Part shown: piece by piece, positions 26,705 through 36,401 of the stretch
Numbering within the stretch: position 1 is the first letter of the stretch
Layout of the letters: each line of letters begins with the position of its first letter
Origin: Rhodospirillaceae bacterium
GTDB lineage: Bacteria > Pseudomonadota > Alphaproteobacteria > Rhodospirillales > Rhodospirillaceae
Reading direction: 5' to 3'
DNA: 64,000 nucleotides
NCBI GenBank assembly: GCA_947476695.1
Contig: CANJRD010000004.1
Location: 62,001-126,000 of the forward strand
Position numbers and translations under genes: made by a program
Notes under the pieces: generated by a model
Told to the model about the DNA's origin: nothing
The model's input: the letters and a program-made list of their open reading frames with translations, nothing else
Database searches by the model: none

Positions 26705-27856
26705 GTGAAAACATCCACTTATCTGGCCGTTGCGGCGCTTGGTTGGAGCCTCGCTTCGATGGCTCCGGCTATCGCGTTCAAAGGCGATGGCGGCGATGAT
26801 GACGCCGCATCGTCCGGCATCGCCGGCCGTGCGGCGCTCAACGGCGCTGACTTCGTGCCGGCGGAGGTCACAGCGTCCCGTGTCGGTCACGGCTGGCGTC
26901 TCGCCACCAGCAAGGGCATGACGCTGTACACCTTCAGCCGCGACCAGCAGCCCGGCAAATCGGCCTGCACCGGCAATTGCGAAAAGCAATGGCCGCCTCT
27001 GGTGGCCACGGACAGCACAGCCCCCAAGGGCGATTGGTCGCTGATCGACCGCGATGGCGGTGCGAAGCAGTGGGCGTTCCGCGGTAAGCCGCTGTACACC
27101 TATGCCAACGACATCAAAGCCGGCGACGAATACGGCGACGAATTGAACCAGCAATGGTTCGCGGCGATGAAGCCGATCCCGAGCCCGTCGTCGGTCAGCA
27201 TCCTCAAGACGGCCGAAGGCCAGCTTCTGACCGATGTGAAGAACCTGACGCTCTACACGTCGGACTCGGACAAGGCCGGCAAGTCGAGCTGCGACACCAA
27301 GTGCCTCGTCGATTGGCGTCCGCTGGAGGCGCCGTGGAGTGTGCGTGTGACGCCGGTCGACTGGACCGTGATCGCGCGCGACGACGGCAGCAAGCAGTGG
27401 GCCTTCAAGGGCAAGCCGCTTTACACGTACATCAACGATGCCCATCCGGGCGACATGCTCGGCAACGGTGTGCAGGGCCGCCATGCGGTGGTGCTGACGC
27501 CGCCGCCGCCGAACCCGACCTGGGTCACCTATCAAAGCGGTGACGCCGGCATGCTGATCGCTGACAAAGACGGCAAGACGCTCTATGCGCACGATGTCCG
27601 TCGTCGTCGCGGCGGGGCCGAATTGGAGCGTCCGCAGGATTGGGTGCCCGTCGTGGCGGGCCCGAACGACCAACAGGTCGGCGCCTGGTCCATCGTCGAG
27701 GACGATGGCAAGCGCCAGTGGGCCTTCAAGGGCATGCTGCTGTTCACCAATCTGCGCGACAAAAGGCCCGGTGAGATGAATGGCATACGGTCGAGCGATC
27801 GCTCGTTCCGCACCATCATGAAGAACGGCCAGCCGATGCAGGGCACCGGCGCTTAG
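26705..27856 (+). CDS. Exported COG4315-type repeat protein (three Yx(FWY)xxD repeats)
   Basis: A GTG start is preceded by GGGAGG at six bases. The 383-residue product has a signal peptide (to about residue 22) and three repeats of the predicted-lipoprotein family with the Yx(FWY)xxD motif: LYTFSRD/LYTYAND, LYTSDSD/LYTYIND and LYAHDV/LFTNLRD. Repeats 1 and 2 each hold a C-x3-C pair (SACTGNCEKQW, SSCDTKCLVDW); repeat 3 has the same frame without either cysteine. Each ends in a QWAFKGKPLY-like strand. It follows the DUF1552 gene by 25 bases. Biochemical role unknown; the Cys pairs may be disulfides or redox sites. Confidence 0.85.
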   Translation: MKTSTYLAVAALGWSLASMAPAIAFKGDGGDDDAASSGIAGRAALNGADFVPAEVTASRVGHGWRLATSKGMTLYTFSRDQQPGKSACTGNCEKQWPPLVATDSTAPKGDWSLIDRDGGAKQWAFRGKPLYTYANDIKAGDEYGDELNQQWFAAMKPIPSPSSVSILKTAEGQLLTDVKNLTLYTSDSDKAGKSSCDTKCLVDWRPLEAPWSVRVTPVDWTVIARDDGSKQWAFKGKPLYTYINDAHPGDMLGNGVQGRHAVVLTPPPPNPTWVTYQSGDAGMLIADKDGKTLYAHDVRRRRGGAELERPQDWVPVVAGPNDQQVGAWSIVEDDGKRQWAFKGMLLFTNLRDKRPGEMNGIRSSDRSFRTIMKNGQPMQGTGA

Positions 27857-27887
27857 GTCGTCTCGCGACTTCGGCAGAAAGTACGGA

Positions 27888-27916
27888 CGCCGCCGCAGAC
27901 GATGCGGCGGCGAATT
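27888..27916 (+). terminator. Probable intrinsic terminator or attenuator before the CHRD gene
   Basis: CGCCGCCGC (27888-27896) and its complement GCGGCGGCG (27904-27912) enclose a 7-base loop and are followed by AATTTT. It lies 31 bases after the repeat-protein stop and just before the CHRD gene start, so it may separate or attenuate expression of the last gene. Confidence 0.6.
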
Positions 27917-27946
27917 TTCCAGATGGATACGGGCGGAGATTTTTTG

Positions 27947-28513
27947 GTGCGTTACTCAGGCTTGCGGCAGTTGGGTTTGGTGGCTGTGGCCGCCATTGCG
28001 CTCACCGGAACGGCTTCGGCCCAAGGCCAAGCCCAGGATCAAGGCGCGCCGGGCGGCACCAAGGACGGCACGGCAGAGTGCGGATATTACTCTGCTGACG
28101 CCGACGATCAGAACGGCCCGCCCATCCGCTTCAGTGCTGTCATGAACGCCGATGAGGAAAGCGCCGTCACGGTCAGCCCCGGCGTCGGCCGCGTCGACTT
28201 CACGCTGGACCGCAAGACTTTGAAGCTCAGCTGGAAGCTGACGTTCAGCAATCTGACGTCACCGGCCATCGGCGCCGGCCTGCGCGGGCCCCAGACCCCG
28301 GGCGGCGAAGCGGGCGTGCTGTACGACCTGTCGCCGGGCACGGTGCGCAATGGTGCGGAAGGCTCCGCGAAGCTGAACGAAGGCGAACTGCGCTATCTCG
28401 TGCAGGATCGGCTCTACGTGAACATTCTCACCCAGAAGTATCCGGCCGGCGAAATCCGCGGCCAGATCCTCAAGGAACGCCCCACCTGCAACGCCGGCAA
28501 GAAGACGACTTAG
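27947..28513 (+). CDS. Exported CHRD-domain protein
   Basis: A GTG start is favoured: GGAG lies eight bases upstream and the product then begins directly with a signal peptide (RYSGLRQLGLVAVAAIAL, cleaved at about ASA-QGQAQ). In-frame ATGs at 27902 and 27923 fall within or next to the hairpin upstream. The 188-residue protein has one CHRD domain (about 50-175) with the hallmark YVNILTQKYPAGEIRGQIL. CHRD domains occur in chordin and in many bacterial exported proteins, often beside oxidases; function in bacteria is unclear. It ends the exported-protein block, and its stop forms part of a convergent hairpin. Confidence 0.85.
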   Translation: MRYSGLRQLGLVAVAAIALTGTASAQGQAQDQGAPGGTKDGTAECGYYSADADDQNGPPIRFSAVMNADEESAVTVSPGVGRVDFTLDRKTLKLSWKLTFSNLTSPAIGAGLRGPQTPGGEAGVLYDLSPGTVRNGAEGSAKLNEGELRYLVQDRLYVNILTQKYPAGEIRGQILKERPTCNAGKKTT

Positions 28514-28522
28514 GGTCGTCTT
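28502..28522. terminator. Stop-codon-spanning hairpin between convergent genes
   Basis: AAGACGAC (28502-28509) and GTCGTCTT (28515-28522) form an 8-bp stem with a 5-base loop that contains the CHRD TAG. The stem also includes the end of the LysR gene. No long U-run follows, so activity as a terminator is a guess. Confidence 0.4.
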
Positions 28523-29435
28523 ACGCCTTGGCGGCGCCTGGCGTCTTGCAGACGTTCATCAGATTCTGCAGCAGCGCATTGACCGCCGGATGCGTCGTGC
28601 CGAAGGCACGATAGATCGCGCCTGCATGACGGATCTGCATCGGCAGATGGGCATTCAGGATCGTCAGGCGGCCGTTGGCGATTTCCGGGGCCAGCAGTTG
28701 ATCGCCGATCAGCGCCAGGAAGTCGGACGTCAGCAGCATGCCGCGCAGGAACGACATCGACGTGGTTTTGATCACCACCGCCGGCGGCGGAATGTCGTTG
28801 CGCGCGAACAGATCCAGGAACGACCGCGTGGCGTGGGCCTGGTCCTGGATCAGCCACTTCGCTTTGGCGAGGTCGTTGATCGACAGATTGCGTTTGCTGG
28901 CGAGCGGATGACTGGTGCTGACCACCACCTCCGAACGCATTTCGATCAGCGGTTTGATGATGAGGTCGTCGACGCGTTCGCCCGGCGGCGGCATCAGGCT
29001 CAGCACAAGGTCAACTTCGCCCACGCGCAGCAGCCGCACCAGTTCTTCAAAATAGCCTTCCCGCACACGCATACTGATGTTGGGATCGGCATCGAACATG
29101 GCTTTCACCGCCTGCGGCAGCAAGGACGACGCGAAGCTCTGGCCGACGCCGACGTTGATGTGACCACGACGGCCGTTGCGCAGCGCATTCACACTCAACA
29201 CCGCGCGCTGCTGCTCGTTCAGGATCACGCGCACGTGGCTCAGCAGCTCGGTGCCGAAGGGCGTCAGGGTCACACCGCGCGGGGTGCGATCGAACAACCG
29301 CACGTCCAGCTGTGTCTCCAGCGCCTTGATGCTGCGCGAGAGTGCAGGCTGCGTGATGTGCAGCGTGCGCGCGGCGCGCAACAGGTTGCCGTGTTCGGCA
29401 ACCGCGTGAAAATGTCTTAGCTGCTGCATTTCCAT
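28521..29435 (-). CDS. LysR family transcriptional regulator
   Basis: The 304-residue protein starts MEMQQLRHFHAVAEHGNLLR and has the LysR winged helix-turn-helix (RTLHITQPALSRSIKALE) at about residues 20-45, followed by the periplasmic-binding-like effector domain. The start at 29435 puts the helix-turn-helix at the usual distance from the N-terminus. It is divergent from a small cupin gene, the classic LysR arrangement, and a T-N11-A-type site lies between them. The likely target is the cupin gene and possibly its own promoter. Effector unknown. Confidence 0.9.
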   Translation of the reverse strand: MEMQQLRHFHAVAEHGNLLRAARTLHITQPALSRSIKALETQLDVRLFDRTPRGVTLTPFGTELLSHVRVILNEQQRAVLSVNALRNGRRGHINVGVGQSFASSLLPQAVKAMFDADPNISMRVREGYFEELVRLLRVGEVDLVLSLMPPPGERVDDLIIKPLIEMRSEVVVSTSHPLASKRNLSINDLAKAKWLIQDQAHATRSFLDLFARNDIPPPAVVIKTTSMSFLRGMLLTSDFLALIGDQLLAPEIANGRLTILNAHLPMQIRHAGAIYRAFGTTHPAVNALLQNLMNVCKTPGAAKA

Positions 29436-29478
29436 AATGGCGGCCGTGTCCCTCAAGTTTGGCGACGAATTCCCGGCA

Positions 29479-29495
29479 TATTACAAAATGGAATA
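29479..29495. promoter_or_regulatory. Candidate LysR-type operator (TATT-N9-AATA)
   Basis: TATT (29479-29482) and AATA (29492-29495) form an inverted repeat with a nine-base centre, which includes the T-N11-A pattern of LysR sites. It lies between the divergent LysR and cupin genes, where such an operator is expected. Confidence 0.35.
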
Positions 29496-29577
29496 ACGGC
29501 ACGCCATAGTATGCATTTGCATCACCGGGCTGCCGCTGGTGGTCTATCTCCCGCACTACGTATGGGAGAGGGTTCGC

Positions 29578-29988
29578 ATGCAGCTCTATGCTTTGGGTGT
29601 TGATGACAACAAGCGCAGCGTCTCAACCATGGTCGAGATCAAGCTCTCTGCGGTCAGTGCGACGGAATCCTTAAGGGCCCGGCAGCCCGGCGTCCTTTGG
29701 CGCTTGGGGCCTCGGGTGGCGTCGACGATCTCGCGCACCAGCAAGGGCTACACCAGCGCCTCCGGGCCTTATGAGATGCACATGGGCGGCGCGCCGCACT
29801 TCGTCGGCGTTATAGCCGGGTTCTCGGAGATCACGACCCAGGACGGCGCACTGTGGCGGTTCTCCGCCGGGGAATTCCACTATGTGGCGCCGGGTGCACT
29901 TCACCACCAGAGCCCCGTGCCCTGCGTGACGATGAACCTCGTCATGCCGGGAACGCCCGCCGACACCGGCCCCCTTGTCCTGAAGTAA
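29578..29988 (+). CDS. Small cupin protein divergent from LysR
   Basis: The 136-residue protein has a cupin-like half-barrel: GGAPHFVGVIAGFSEITTQDG followed by WRFSAGEFHYVAPGALHHQSPV. The latter holds several histidines that could bind a metal. GAGAGG lies six bases before the chosen ATG; a longer frame from 29539 has no ribosome site. No signal peptide is evident. It is the likely target of the divergent LysR regulator and may sense or modify a small ligand. Its stop lies three bases from the stop of the convergent amidase gene. Confidence 0.75.
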   Translation: MQLYALGVDDNKRSVSTMVEIKLSAVSATESLRARQPGVLWRLGPRVASTISRTSKGYTSASGPYEMHMGGAPHFVGVIAGFSEITTQDGALWRFSAGEFHYVAPGALHHQSPVPCVTMNLVMPGTPADTGPLVLK

Positions 29989-29991
29989 GGA

Positions 29992-31572
29992 CTACCGCTT
30001 CAGCGGCGGCGTTGACTTCGGCGGTACGCGGTGATGGGTCGCCTGCTCGTAGGCATAGGCGAGCTTGATGATCGCCGGTTCCTGATAGGCGGGCGCGAAG
30101 AAGGTGATGCCCACCGGCAAACCGGCGGCGGTATAGCCGGCCGGAACGGTCATCGAAGCCGCATAGATCAGGAACGTGTTGAGCGCCGGCACGCCCTTGG
30201 CGCTGGTATAGGGCGGATTGATGCCCTCCTTGATCGGTGTTGGCGTGTGCTCAACTGTCTTATGGACCAGCGCGACAAGATCGTTGTCCGCCATGATTTT
30301 CGCAATTTCGACATTCAAGCGGTCGCGCGCGGTGACATAGCGCGCATAGCGTTCTTCCGCCGTGCCCTGCGGCGGCGGCGTCGGATGCGTCGCGGCATAG
30401 GCCGCGCGCTTGGCGTTCATCGTCTGGCCGTAGGCTGGCGAGGCCAGGATGTCCTTGTTGGACTTGAACGCCGGGTTTGGATTGCGCGCGAAGTAATTCG
30501 ACGGGGCGTCGTCGGCCGGATTGTTCGTGCGCGTGGCGATGGCGGCGGTGAGGTCGGGGATATTCACCTCCACAATAGTCGCGCCGGCGGCACGCAGGTC
30601 TTCGATGGCCTTGTCGAAGACCGTGGTGACGTTCTTGAAGTCGTCGGAATTCGGCTCGCTGTTGGCCGCCATCTGTTGGCGGATCACGCCGATGCGCGCG
30701 CCCTTCAAGCCGTCCTTGTCCAGAAACTTGGTGTAGGTGTCCGGGATGTGGCCGCGGCCCAGGGCCGTCACCGGATCTTCCGGGTCGTAGCCGGCCATGG
30801 CATCCAGCACCTTCGCCGCATCCGTCACCGTATGCGTCATCGGCCCGAGCGATCCGACGGGTGAGGGATAGCCGGCCCACATGCCGGTGCGCGTCACGAT
30901 CCCGGGCGTCGGACGGATGCCGACCAGCGCGTTCCATCCCGCAGGCCGGCGGATCGAGGCATTGTCTTCCTCGCCGATGCCCACGGTGCCGAAGTTCGCG
31001 TTCACGCCCGCGGCCGGGCCGCCGGAGGACCCGCCGACCGTACGCGTGGTGTCATAGGGATTGCGCGTCTCGCCGAACAGCGAGCCATAGGTGTCGTTGC
31101 CGCCGAGCTCGCCCAGCGTCATCTTCGCAAGAATGATCGCCCCTGCCTGCTTCAGCTTCACCACCGCGCCGGCATCTTTTGTCGGCACATAGTCCTTCAG
31201 GACAAGCGAGCCGAGGGTCGTCGGCAAACCGCCGAGATCGGCCTGATCTTTCAACAGCACCGGAATGCCGTGCAGCGAACCCGTCAGCTTGCCGTCGCGG
31301 GCGACGGCGGCATCCAGCGTATCGGCTTCCGCCAACGCTTGCGGATTCAGCACGATCACGGAATTGATCTTCGGGCCCTTCTTGTCATAGGCCGCCATGC
31401 GGTCGAGATAGGCCTGCACCACCGCGTGCGCGGTGACGCGATGATCAAGATAGGCTTTCTGAATGTCAGCGATGCTGGCTTCGACGACATCAAAGGACTT
31501 GTCGGCGGCACGTGCCGGTGACGTTAACGACAACGCCGCGCAGAGAGTGGCCGCCAACTTGGCACGACGCAT
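29992..31572 (-). CDS. Exported amidase signature family enzyme
   Basis: The 526-residue protein has a signal peptide (MRRAKLAATLCAALSLTSPA, cleaved at about ARA-ADKSF) and the full amidase-signature core: catalytic Lys in PVLLKDQADLGG, the cis-serine in GGSSGGPAAGV, and the nucleophilic Ser in the glycine-poor segment GIGEEDNASIRRPAGW. Such enzymes hydrolyse amides to acids and ammonia. Export is less usual for this family, though periplasmic and secreted members are known. The next gene upstream on the same strand, 18 bases away, is a cyclophilin fusion, so the two may be co-transcribed. Substrate unknown. Confidence 0.9.
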   Translation of the reverse strand: MRRAKLAATLCAALSLTSPARAADKSFDVVEASIADIQKAYLDHRVTAHAVVQAYLDRMAAYDKKGPKINSVIVLNPQALAEADTLDAAVARDGKLTGSLHGIPVLLKDQADLGGLPTTLGSLVLKDYVPTKDAGAVVKLKQAGAIILAKMTLGELGGNDTYGSLFGETRNPYDTTRTVGGSSGGPAAGVNANFGTVGIGEEDNASIRRPAGWNALVGIRPTPGIVTRTGMWAGYPSPVGSLGPMTHTVTDAAKVLDAMAGYDPEDPVTALGRGHIPDTYTKFLDKDGLKGARIGVIRQQMAANSEPNSDDFKNVTTVFDKAIEDLRAAGATIVEVNIPDLTAAIATRTNNPADDAPSNYFARNPNPAFKSNKDILASPAYGQTMNAKRAAYAATHPTPPPQGTAEERYARYVTARDRLNVEIAKIMADNDLVALVHKTVEHTPTPIKEGINPPYTSAKGVPALNTFLIYAASMTVPAGYTAAGLPVGITFFAPAYQEPAIIKLAYAYEQATHHRVPPKSTPPLKR

Positions 31573-31590
31573 GATCGGACTCCTGGATAC

Positions 31591-32736
31591 TTACTTCAGG
31601 CGGACGGCCGCGGCGACCATGCCGGTCATGTCGGAAAAGGTCGTGTCTGGCTGCTTGGCGCAATTGGTGCTCAAGGCACCGAGAATCCTGACGCGTTCCG
31701 CATAAGGAATTTCAAGGCCCTTTTGGGCGATGCTCTTGAAACCTTGAATGAACGCGAAAGCCCAGGCATCTGCGAACTCCGCTTCGGCCTTATTGGCGCC
31801 GCCGCGCGCCGCGCCATAGGCCTTGCAGGTATAAGATGCGACCGAAAAGGCTGCGGTCGTCTGCGGTAATTCGCGGGGGTTCTTGGCCAGTTCCTGATTG
31901 ATCAACGGCAGCAGCAAAGCTTGCGGATAGCGCGTGCAAGCTTCCGCGATCGCGGTTGTCACACCGGCCGCATCACCGCCGTACTTCAGATTGTTCTGCG
32001 CCTTGTAGACGCCGGCGAGGAAGCCATGCGTCCAGAGCGTCGCCAAGGCCGGCTGCGCCGAGACGCTGGAATTCAGCGCTGTGCAGCGGAATTCGGTGCC
32101 GCTGAAGTTCTGTGCGGCGTCCACCGCATCGGGCCGCTTCAGAAGGTCGGCGTCGCTCGGCTTCGGACCCTTGGCAGCGTCAGCATCGGCAGCGATCTGG
32201 ACCCGGACGATGTGATCGGGGTTCTGCACGCGTCCGTCGAGGTTCGCGCTGCCTTTTTTTACCGCGTCGATCAGTTCCATGCCCGAAGTGACTTGCCCCC
32301 AGACGGTATACTTGCCGTCGAGATCGCTCCGGTGCGAATCGTTGAACACGATGAACCATTGGCTATCGGCGGAATCCTTGTTGTTGGCGCGCGCCATCGA
32401 CACGGTGCCGCGGACCTGGGGCGTGCGCGTGAACTCGGCCGGGATGTTGCGGCCGCTGCCGCCGTTGCCTGTGCCGGTCGGATCGCCTGTCTGCGCCATG
32501 AAGTCCGGTATCACGCGATGGAACAGCACGCCGTCGTAGAAGCCGCCGCGCGTCAGGCTCTTGATGCGCGCGACATGCTTTGGCGCGAGGTCGGGGCGCA
32601 TCTGGATAACGACGCGACCGCCGTTGATCTCGACATACAGCGTGTTCTGCGGATCGGCGGCGGGTGCCTCGGCCGCAAAGGCGGACAAACTCCATCCGCA
32701 AATCAGAAGTGACGTCGCCAGCAGTCGCTTCAACAT
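31591..32736 (-). CDS. Periplasmic cyclophilin fused to two HdeA-like domains
   Basis: The 381-residue protein has a signal peptide (to about residue 21). Residues 32-182 are a cyclophilin-type peptidyl-prolyl isomerase with the active-site stretch FHRVIPDFMAQTGD, including the catalytic arginine. Residues 214-285 and 300-381 are two similar helical segments with the pattern C...W..GF/G...C..xP (Cys218, Trp235, Cys267-Pro271; Cys304, Trp325, Cys359-Pro363) that resembles HdeA/HdeB acid chaperones, each probably with one disulfide. The combination suggests a periplasmic folding factor that pairs isomerase and chaperone functions. The HdeA assignment is by pattern, with moderate confidence; the cyclophilin part is clear. 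It precedes the amidase gene. Confidence 0.85.
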   Translation of the reverse strand: MLKRLLATSLLICGWSLSAFAAEAPAADPQNTLYVEINGGRVVIQMRPDLAPKHVARIKSLTRGGFYDGVLFHRVIPDFMAQTGDPTGTGNGGSGRNIPAEFTRTPQVRGTVSMARANNKDSADSQWFIVFNDSHRSDLDGKYTVWGQVTSGMELIDAVKKGSANLDGRVQNPDHIVRVQIAADADAAKGPKPSDADLLKRPDAVDAAQNFSGTEFRCTALNSSVSAQPALATLWTHGFLAGVYKAQNNLKYGGDAAGVTTAIAEACTRYPQALLLPLINQELAKNPRELPQTTAAFSVASYTCKAYGAARGGANKAEAEFADAWAFAFIQGFKSIAQKGLEIPYAERVRILGALSTNCAKQPDTTFSDMTGMVAAAVRLK

Positions 32737-32792
32737 GTCTCAAGTCCTCTGCGTGTATTCGTGCCGGGAGTATACGGCGGCGGTGGATCGGT

Positions 32793-35700
32793 TCAATCCG
32801 CGAGGCCATAGCCGCCGCCGCCGGGGGTGGCGATGACGAACCGATCGCCGGGCGCCATGTCCGTGACCGCGGTAGCGGACAGCGCCTCCACACGGCCATC
32901 GGCGCGAATCACGGTGTTTTCGCCCGTCGCGCCGGGATGTCCGCCAGCGACGCCGAACGGCGGCACGATTCGGCTATTGGACAAAATCGCCGCCGCCATG
33001 GCTTTGCGGAAGCGAATGTCGCGAATCACGCCTTCGCCGCCGTGGTGACGCCCACGCCCGCCGGAACCTTGTCGGATCGCAAAACGCTCCACCAGCACGG
33101 GGAAACGCCATTCCAGCACCTCGACGTCGGTCAGCCGGCTATTGGTCATGTGCACCTGCACCGCGTCGGCGCCGTCGAAACCCGGGCCCGCGCCAGAGCC
33201 GCCGCAGATCGTCTCGTAATACTGACGCTCCGCGTCGCCGAAGGTGAAGTTGTTCATGGTGCCTTGAGATCCCGCCACAACGCCGAGCGCGCCATACAGC
33301 GCATCGACCATGATCTGGCTGGTTTCGACATTGCCCGCGACCACGGCCGCCGGTGGGTAGGGGTTCAACATCGAACCCTTGGGCACGATCAAGGTGATCG
33401 GCCGCACGCATCCCTCGTTCATCGGGATGTCGTCGTTCACCAGCGTGCGGAACACGTACAGCACCGCCGCGCGGCAGACCGCAAGCGGCGCGTTGAGGTT
33501 GCCGGGAACCTGATCGCTGGTGCCGGTGAAATCCACCGTCGCGCTGCGCGTCGCGTGATCGACATCGATCCGCACGCTGACATGCGAGCCTTCGTCAAAG
33601 CGCAGCGTGAACGCTCCGCTCTTCAGTGAGCCGATGACACGCCGCACGGCTTCCTCGGCGTTGTCCTGCACGTGCCCCATATAGGCCAGCACGACCGCGC
33701 GGCCGAACTGGCGCACCATGGCGTGCAGTTCCTGCCGCCCTTTATGGCAGGCCGCGATCTGCGCTTTCAGGTCGCCGATGTTCTGGTCGGGATTGCGCGC
33801 GGGGTAAGGACCGGTCGCCAACAGCTTGCGCGTCTCCGTTTCGCGGAAATGGCCGTCTTGCGTCAACAGGAAGTCCGAGATCACCACACCTTCATCGGCG
33901 AGCGTGCGGCTGTTCGGCGGCATCGAGCCCGGCGTGATGCCGCCGATGTCGGCCTGGTGCCCGCGCGTCGCGACAAAGAACAGGGGCTTGCCACGCCCGT
34001 CTTCGGGATACACCGGCATGATCACGGTCACATCCGGCAGATGCGTGCCGCCGTGATAGGGGTCGTTCAGCATATAGGCGCTGCCGGGCGTCATGTCGGC
34101 GGTGTGATTGACGATGATCGTCTTCACGCTTTCGCCCATCGACCCCAGGTGCACGGGGATATGCGGCGCATTGGCGATGAGCGCGCCAGTGTCGTCGAAG
34201 ATCGCGCAGGAGAAGTCGAGCCGCTCCTTGATGTTGACGGAGTACGACGTGTTCTGCAGCGCCGACCCCATCTGCTCGGCGATGGTCATGAACAGGTTGT
34301 TAAACACCTCCAGCATCACCGGATCGGCTTTCGTGCCGATGGCGTATGTGGCGGGCAACGGCACCGCGCGGGTCAGGATCAGATTGCCGCGCGAATCCAG
34401 GCGCGCGCGCCATCCCGGTTCGACAATCACAGTGCCGGTGTCTTCGGCAATGATGGCCGGCCCCGCGATGGACGTTTCGAGAGGAAGCTCATCGCGCACA
34501 TAGACGGGTGTGTCTTGGCGCGCGTTACCTGCAATGGAGGTCGGCAGAACCGTGCGCGGGCCAGGTTTCGCAGCGCGCGGAACCGCAAGCTCGGTATCGG
34601 TGTTCTCTGCGCCTCCCGCCGCCTCGGCCGACACGTTGTCGAACACAAGCGCGCGTTCCGGGGCTGCGAAGCCAAAGCGCTGCCGATGAAGCGTTTCGAA
34701 CCGCGCGGCGATTTCGGCAGCCGTTCCGTATGCGATCGGCAAGGATGTATCGGTGCCTTCGTACTTCACGAAGGCCGTCGTTTGTGTGGCGATTTGGTCC
34801 GCCGCGATCCCTTGCGCGATCAAATCCGACTGCGCGGCTTCAGTCAGGCGCGCGACCGCGGCGTCGAGCGACGACATGGCCGCGTCACTCAGGACCTGAT
34901 TGACCGCTGCTTCACGTACCGAGCGCAGGTCGGCAAGGCCCATGCCATAAGCCGACAATACGCCCGCAAGCGGATGCACCAGCACGCGCGGGATGTGCAG
35001 CGCATCGGCCACCAGACAGGCGTGCTGACCGCCGGCGCCGCCGAAGCAGGCCAGGGTGTACCCGGTGATATCATGGCCCCGCTGGACGGAGATATGCTTG
35101 ATCGCGTTCGCCATGTTCTGCACGGCGATGCGAATGAAGCCTTCGGCGATCTCCGTGGGGCTCATCGTCGTCCCGGTCGCGCGCGCGATCTCTCGCGATA
35201 ACGCGGCGAACTTGTGCGCGACGACATCGCGGTCGAGCGGTTGATCGCCCGTTTTGCCGAAGACGCGGGGGAAGAAATCCGGCTGCACCTTGCCCAGCAT
35301 CACGTTGCAGTCGGTGACGGTCAGCGGACCGCCGCGGCGATAGCAGGCCGGACCCGGCACGGCGCCGGCGGACTCCGGCCCCACACGCAATCTCGCGCCA
35401 TCAAAGCGGCAGATCGACCCGCCCCCGGCCGCGATGGTGTGAATATGCATCATGGGCGCCCGCAGACGCACGCCCGCCACTGTCGTCTCATAGGCGCGTT
35501 CGTAATCGCCGGCATAGTGCGACACGTCGGTCGATGTGCCGCCCATATCGAAGCCGATGACATGATCAAATCCGGAGGCGGTGCTGGTGCGCGCCATACC
35601 TACGATACCGCCGGCCGGCCCGGACAAGATCGCGTCCTTACCGCGGAACCGTTGTGCATCCACCAGGCCGCCGTTCGATTGCATGAACAGCAGTCGCGTG

Positions 35701-36401
35701 TCGCGCCCAACCGCGTTGCTCACCTGGTCGACGTAGCGACGCAATATCGGCGATAGATAGGCGTCGACCACCGTCGTGTCGCCGCGCCCCACCAGTTTCA
35801 TCAGCGGGCTGACCCCGTGACTGACTGAAATCTGGGTGAAGCCAATGGCGCGCGCGATCTCGGCGACGCGCCGTTCGTGATCGGGATAGCGGTAGCCATG
35901 CACCAGCACGATGGCCACGGCGCGGATTCCGCGATTGTACGCCGCGCGCAGGCCAGCCTCGGCGGCGACCTCATCCAGCGGTCGCAGCACGTCGCCTTCG
36001 TGCGACAGCCGTTCGGCGATCTCGACGACCTCGCGGTAAAGCTGCTCCGGTTTGACGATATGAAGGTCGAACAACTTCGGGCGCGCCTGATAGCCGATGC
36101 GCAGCGCATCGCCTAAGCCGGCGGTGATCGCCAACACGGTCGGCTCACCCTTGCGTTCCAACAGCGCGTTGGTCGCGACCGTCGTGCCCATCTTGATGGC
36201 GCGGACATCGGCGGATGGAAAGGGCGCGTCGGCCGTCAGGCCCAACAGGTGCCGCATGCCGGCAACCGCTGCGTCCTGATAAGCTTCGGGGTTCTCGGAC
36301 AGGAGCTTATGGGTGAGGCGCTGCCCGTCGGGCGCGCGCGCGACGATGTCGGTGAAGGTGCCGCCGCGATCGATCCAGAATTCCCACTGCGGCTTTGACA
36401 T
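32793..36401 (-). CDS. 5-oxoprolinase / hydantoinase A-B fusion
   Basis: The 1202-residue protein joins a HyuA-type N-terminal half ([55 protein letters not shown]) to a HyuB-type C-terminal half starting near residue 690 ([35 protein letters not shown]). This single-chain layout and length match ATP-dependent 5-oxoprolinase, which opens 5-oxoproline to glutamate. Related hydantoinases and acetone-carboxylase-like enzymes share the fold, so the substrate stays open. No signal peptide: cytoplasmic. It stands alone on the minus strand, 56 bases upstream of the cyclophilin fusion. Confidence 0.9.
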   Translation of the reverse strand: MSKPQWEFWIDRGGTFTDIVARAPDGQRLTHKLLSENPEAYQDAAVAGMRHLLGLTADAPFPSADVRAIKMGTTVATNALLERKGEPTVLAITAGLGDALRIGYQARPKLFDLHIVKPEQLYREVVEIAERLSHEGDVLRPLDEVAAEAGLRAAYNRGIRAVAIVLVHGYRYPDHERRVAEIARAIGFTQISVSHGVSPLMKLVGRGDTTVVDAYLSPILRRYVDQVSNAVGRDTRLLFMQSNGGLVDAQRFRGKDAILSGPAGGIVGMARTSTASGFDHVIGFDMGGTSTDVSHYAGDYERAYETTVAGVRLRAPMMHIHTIAAGGGSICRFDGARLRVGPESAGAVPGPACYRRGGPLTVTDCNVMLGKVQPDFFPRVFGKTGDQPLDRDVVAHKFAALSREIARATGTTMSPTEIAEGFIRIAVQNMANAIKHISVQRGHDITGYTLACFGGAGGQHACLVADALHIPRVLVHPLAGVLSAYGMGLADLRSVREAAVNQVLSDAAMSSLDAAVARLTEAAQSDLIAQGIAADQIATQTTAFVKYEGTDTSLPIAYGTAAEIAARFETLHRQRFGFAAPERALVFDNVSAEAAGGAENTDTELAVPRAAKPGPRTVLPTSIAGNARQDTPVYVRDELPLETSIAGPAIIAEDTGTVIVEPGWRARLDSRGNLILTRAVPLPATYAIGTKADPVMLEVFNNLFMTIAEQMGSALQNTSYSVNIKERLDFSCAIFDDTGALIANAPHIPVHLGSMGESVKTIIVNHTADMTPGSAYMLNDPYHGGTHLPDVTVIMPVYPEDGRGKPLFFVATRGHQADIGGITPGSMPPNSRTLADEGVVISDFLLTQDGHFRETETRKLLATGPYPARNPDQNIGDLKAQIAACHKGRQELHAMVRQFGRAVVLAYMGHVQDNAEEAVRRVIGSLKSGAFTLRFDEGSHVSVRIDVDHATRSATVDFTGTSDQVPGNLNAPLAVCRAAVLYVFRTLVNDDIPMNEGCVRPITLIVPKGSMLNPYPPAAVVAGNVETSQIMVDALYGALGVVAGSQGTMNNFTFGDAERQYYETICGGSGAGPGFDGADAVQVHMTNSRLTDVEVLEWRFPVLVERFAIRQGSGGRGRHHGGEGVIRDIRFRKAMAAAILSNSRIVPPFGVAGGHPGATGENTVIRADGRVEALSATAVTDMAPGDRFVIATPGGGGYGLAD

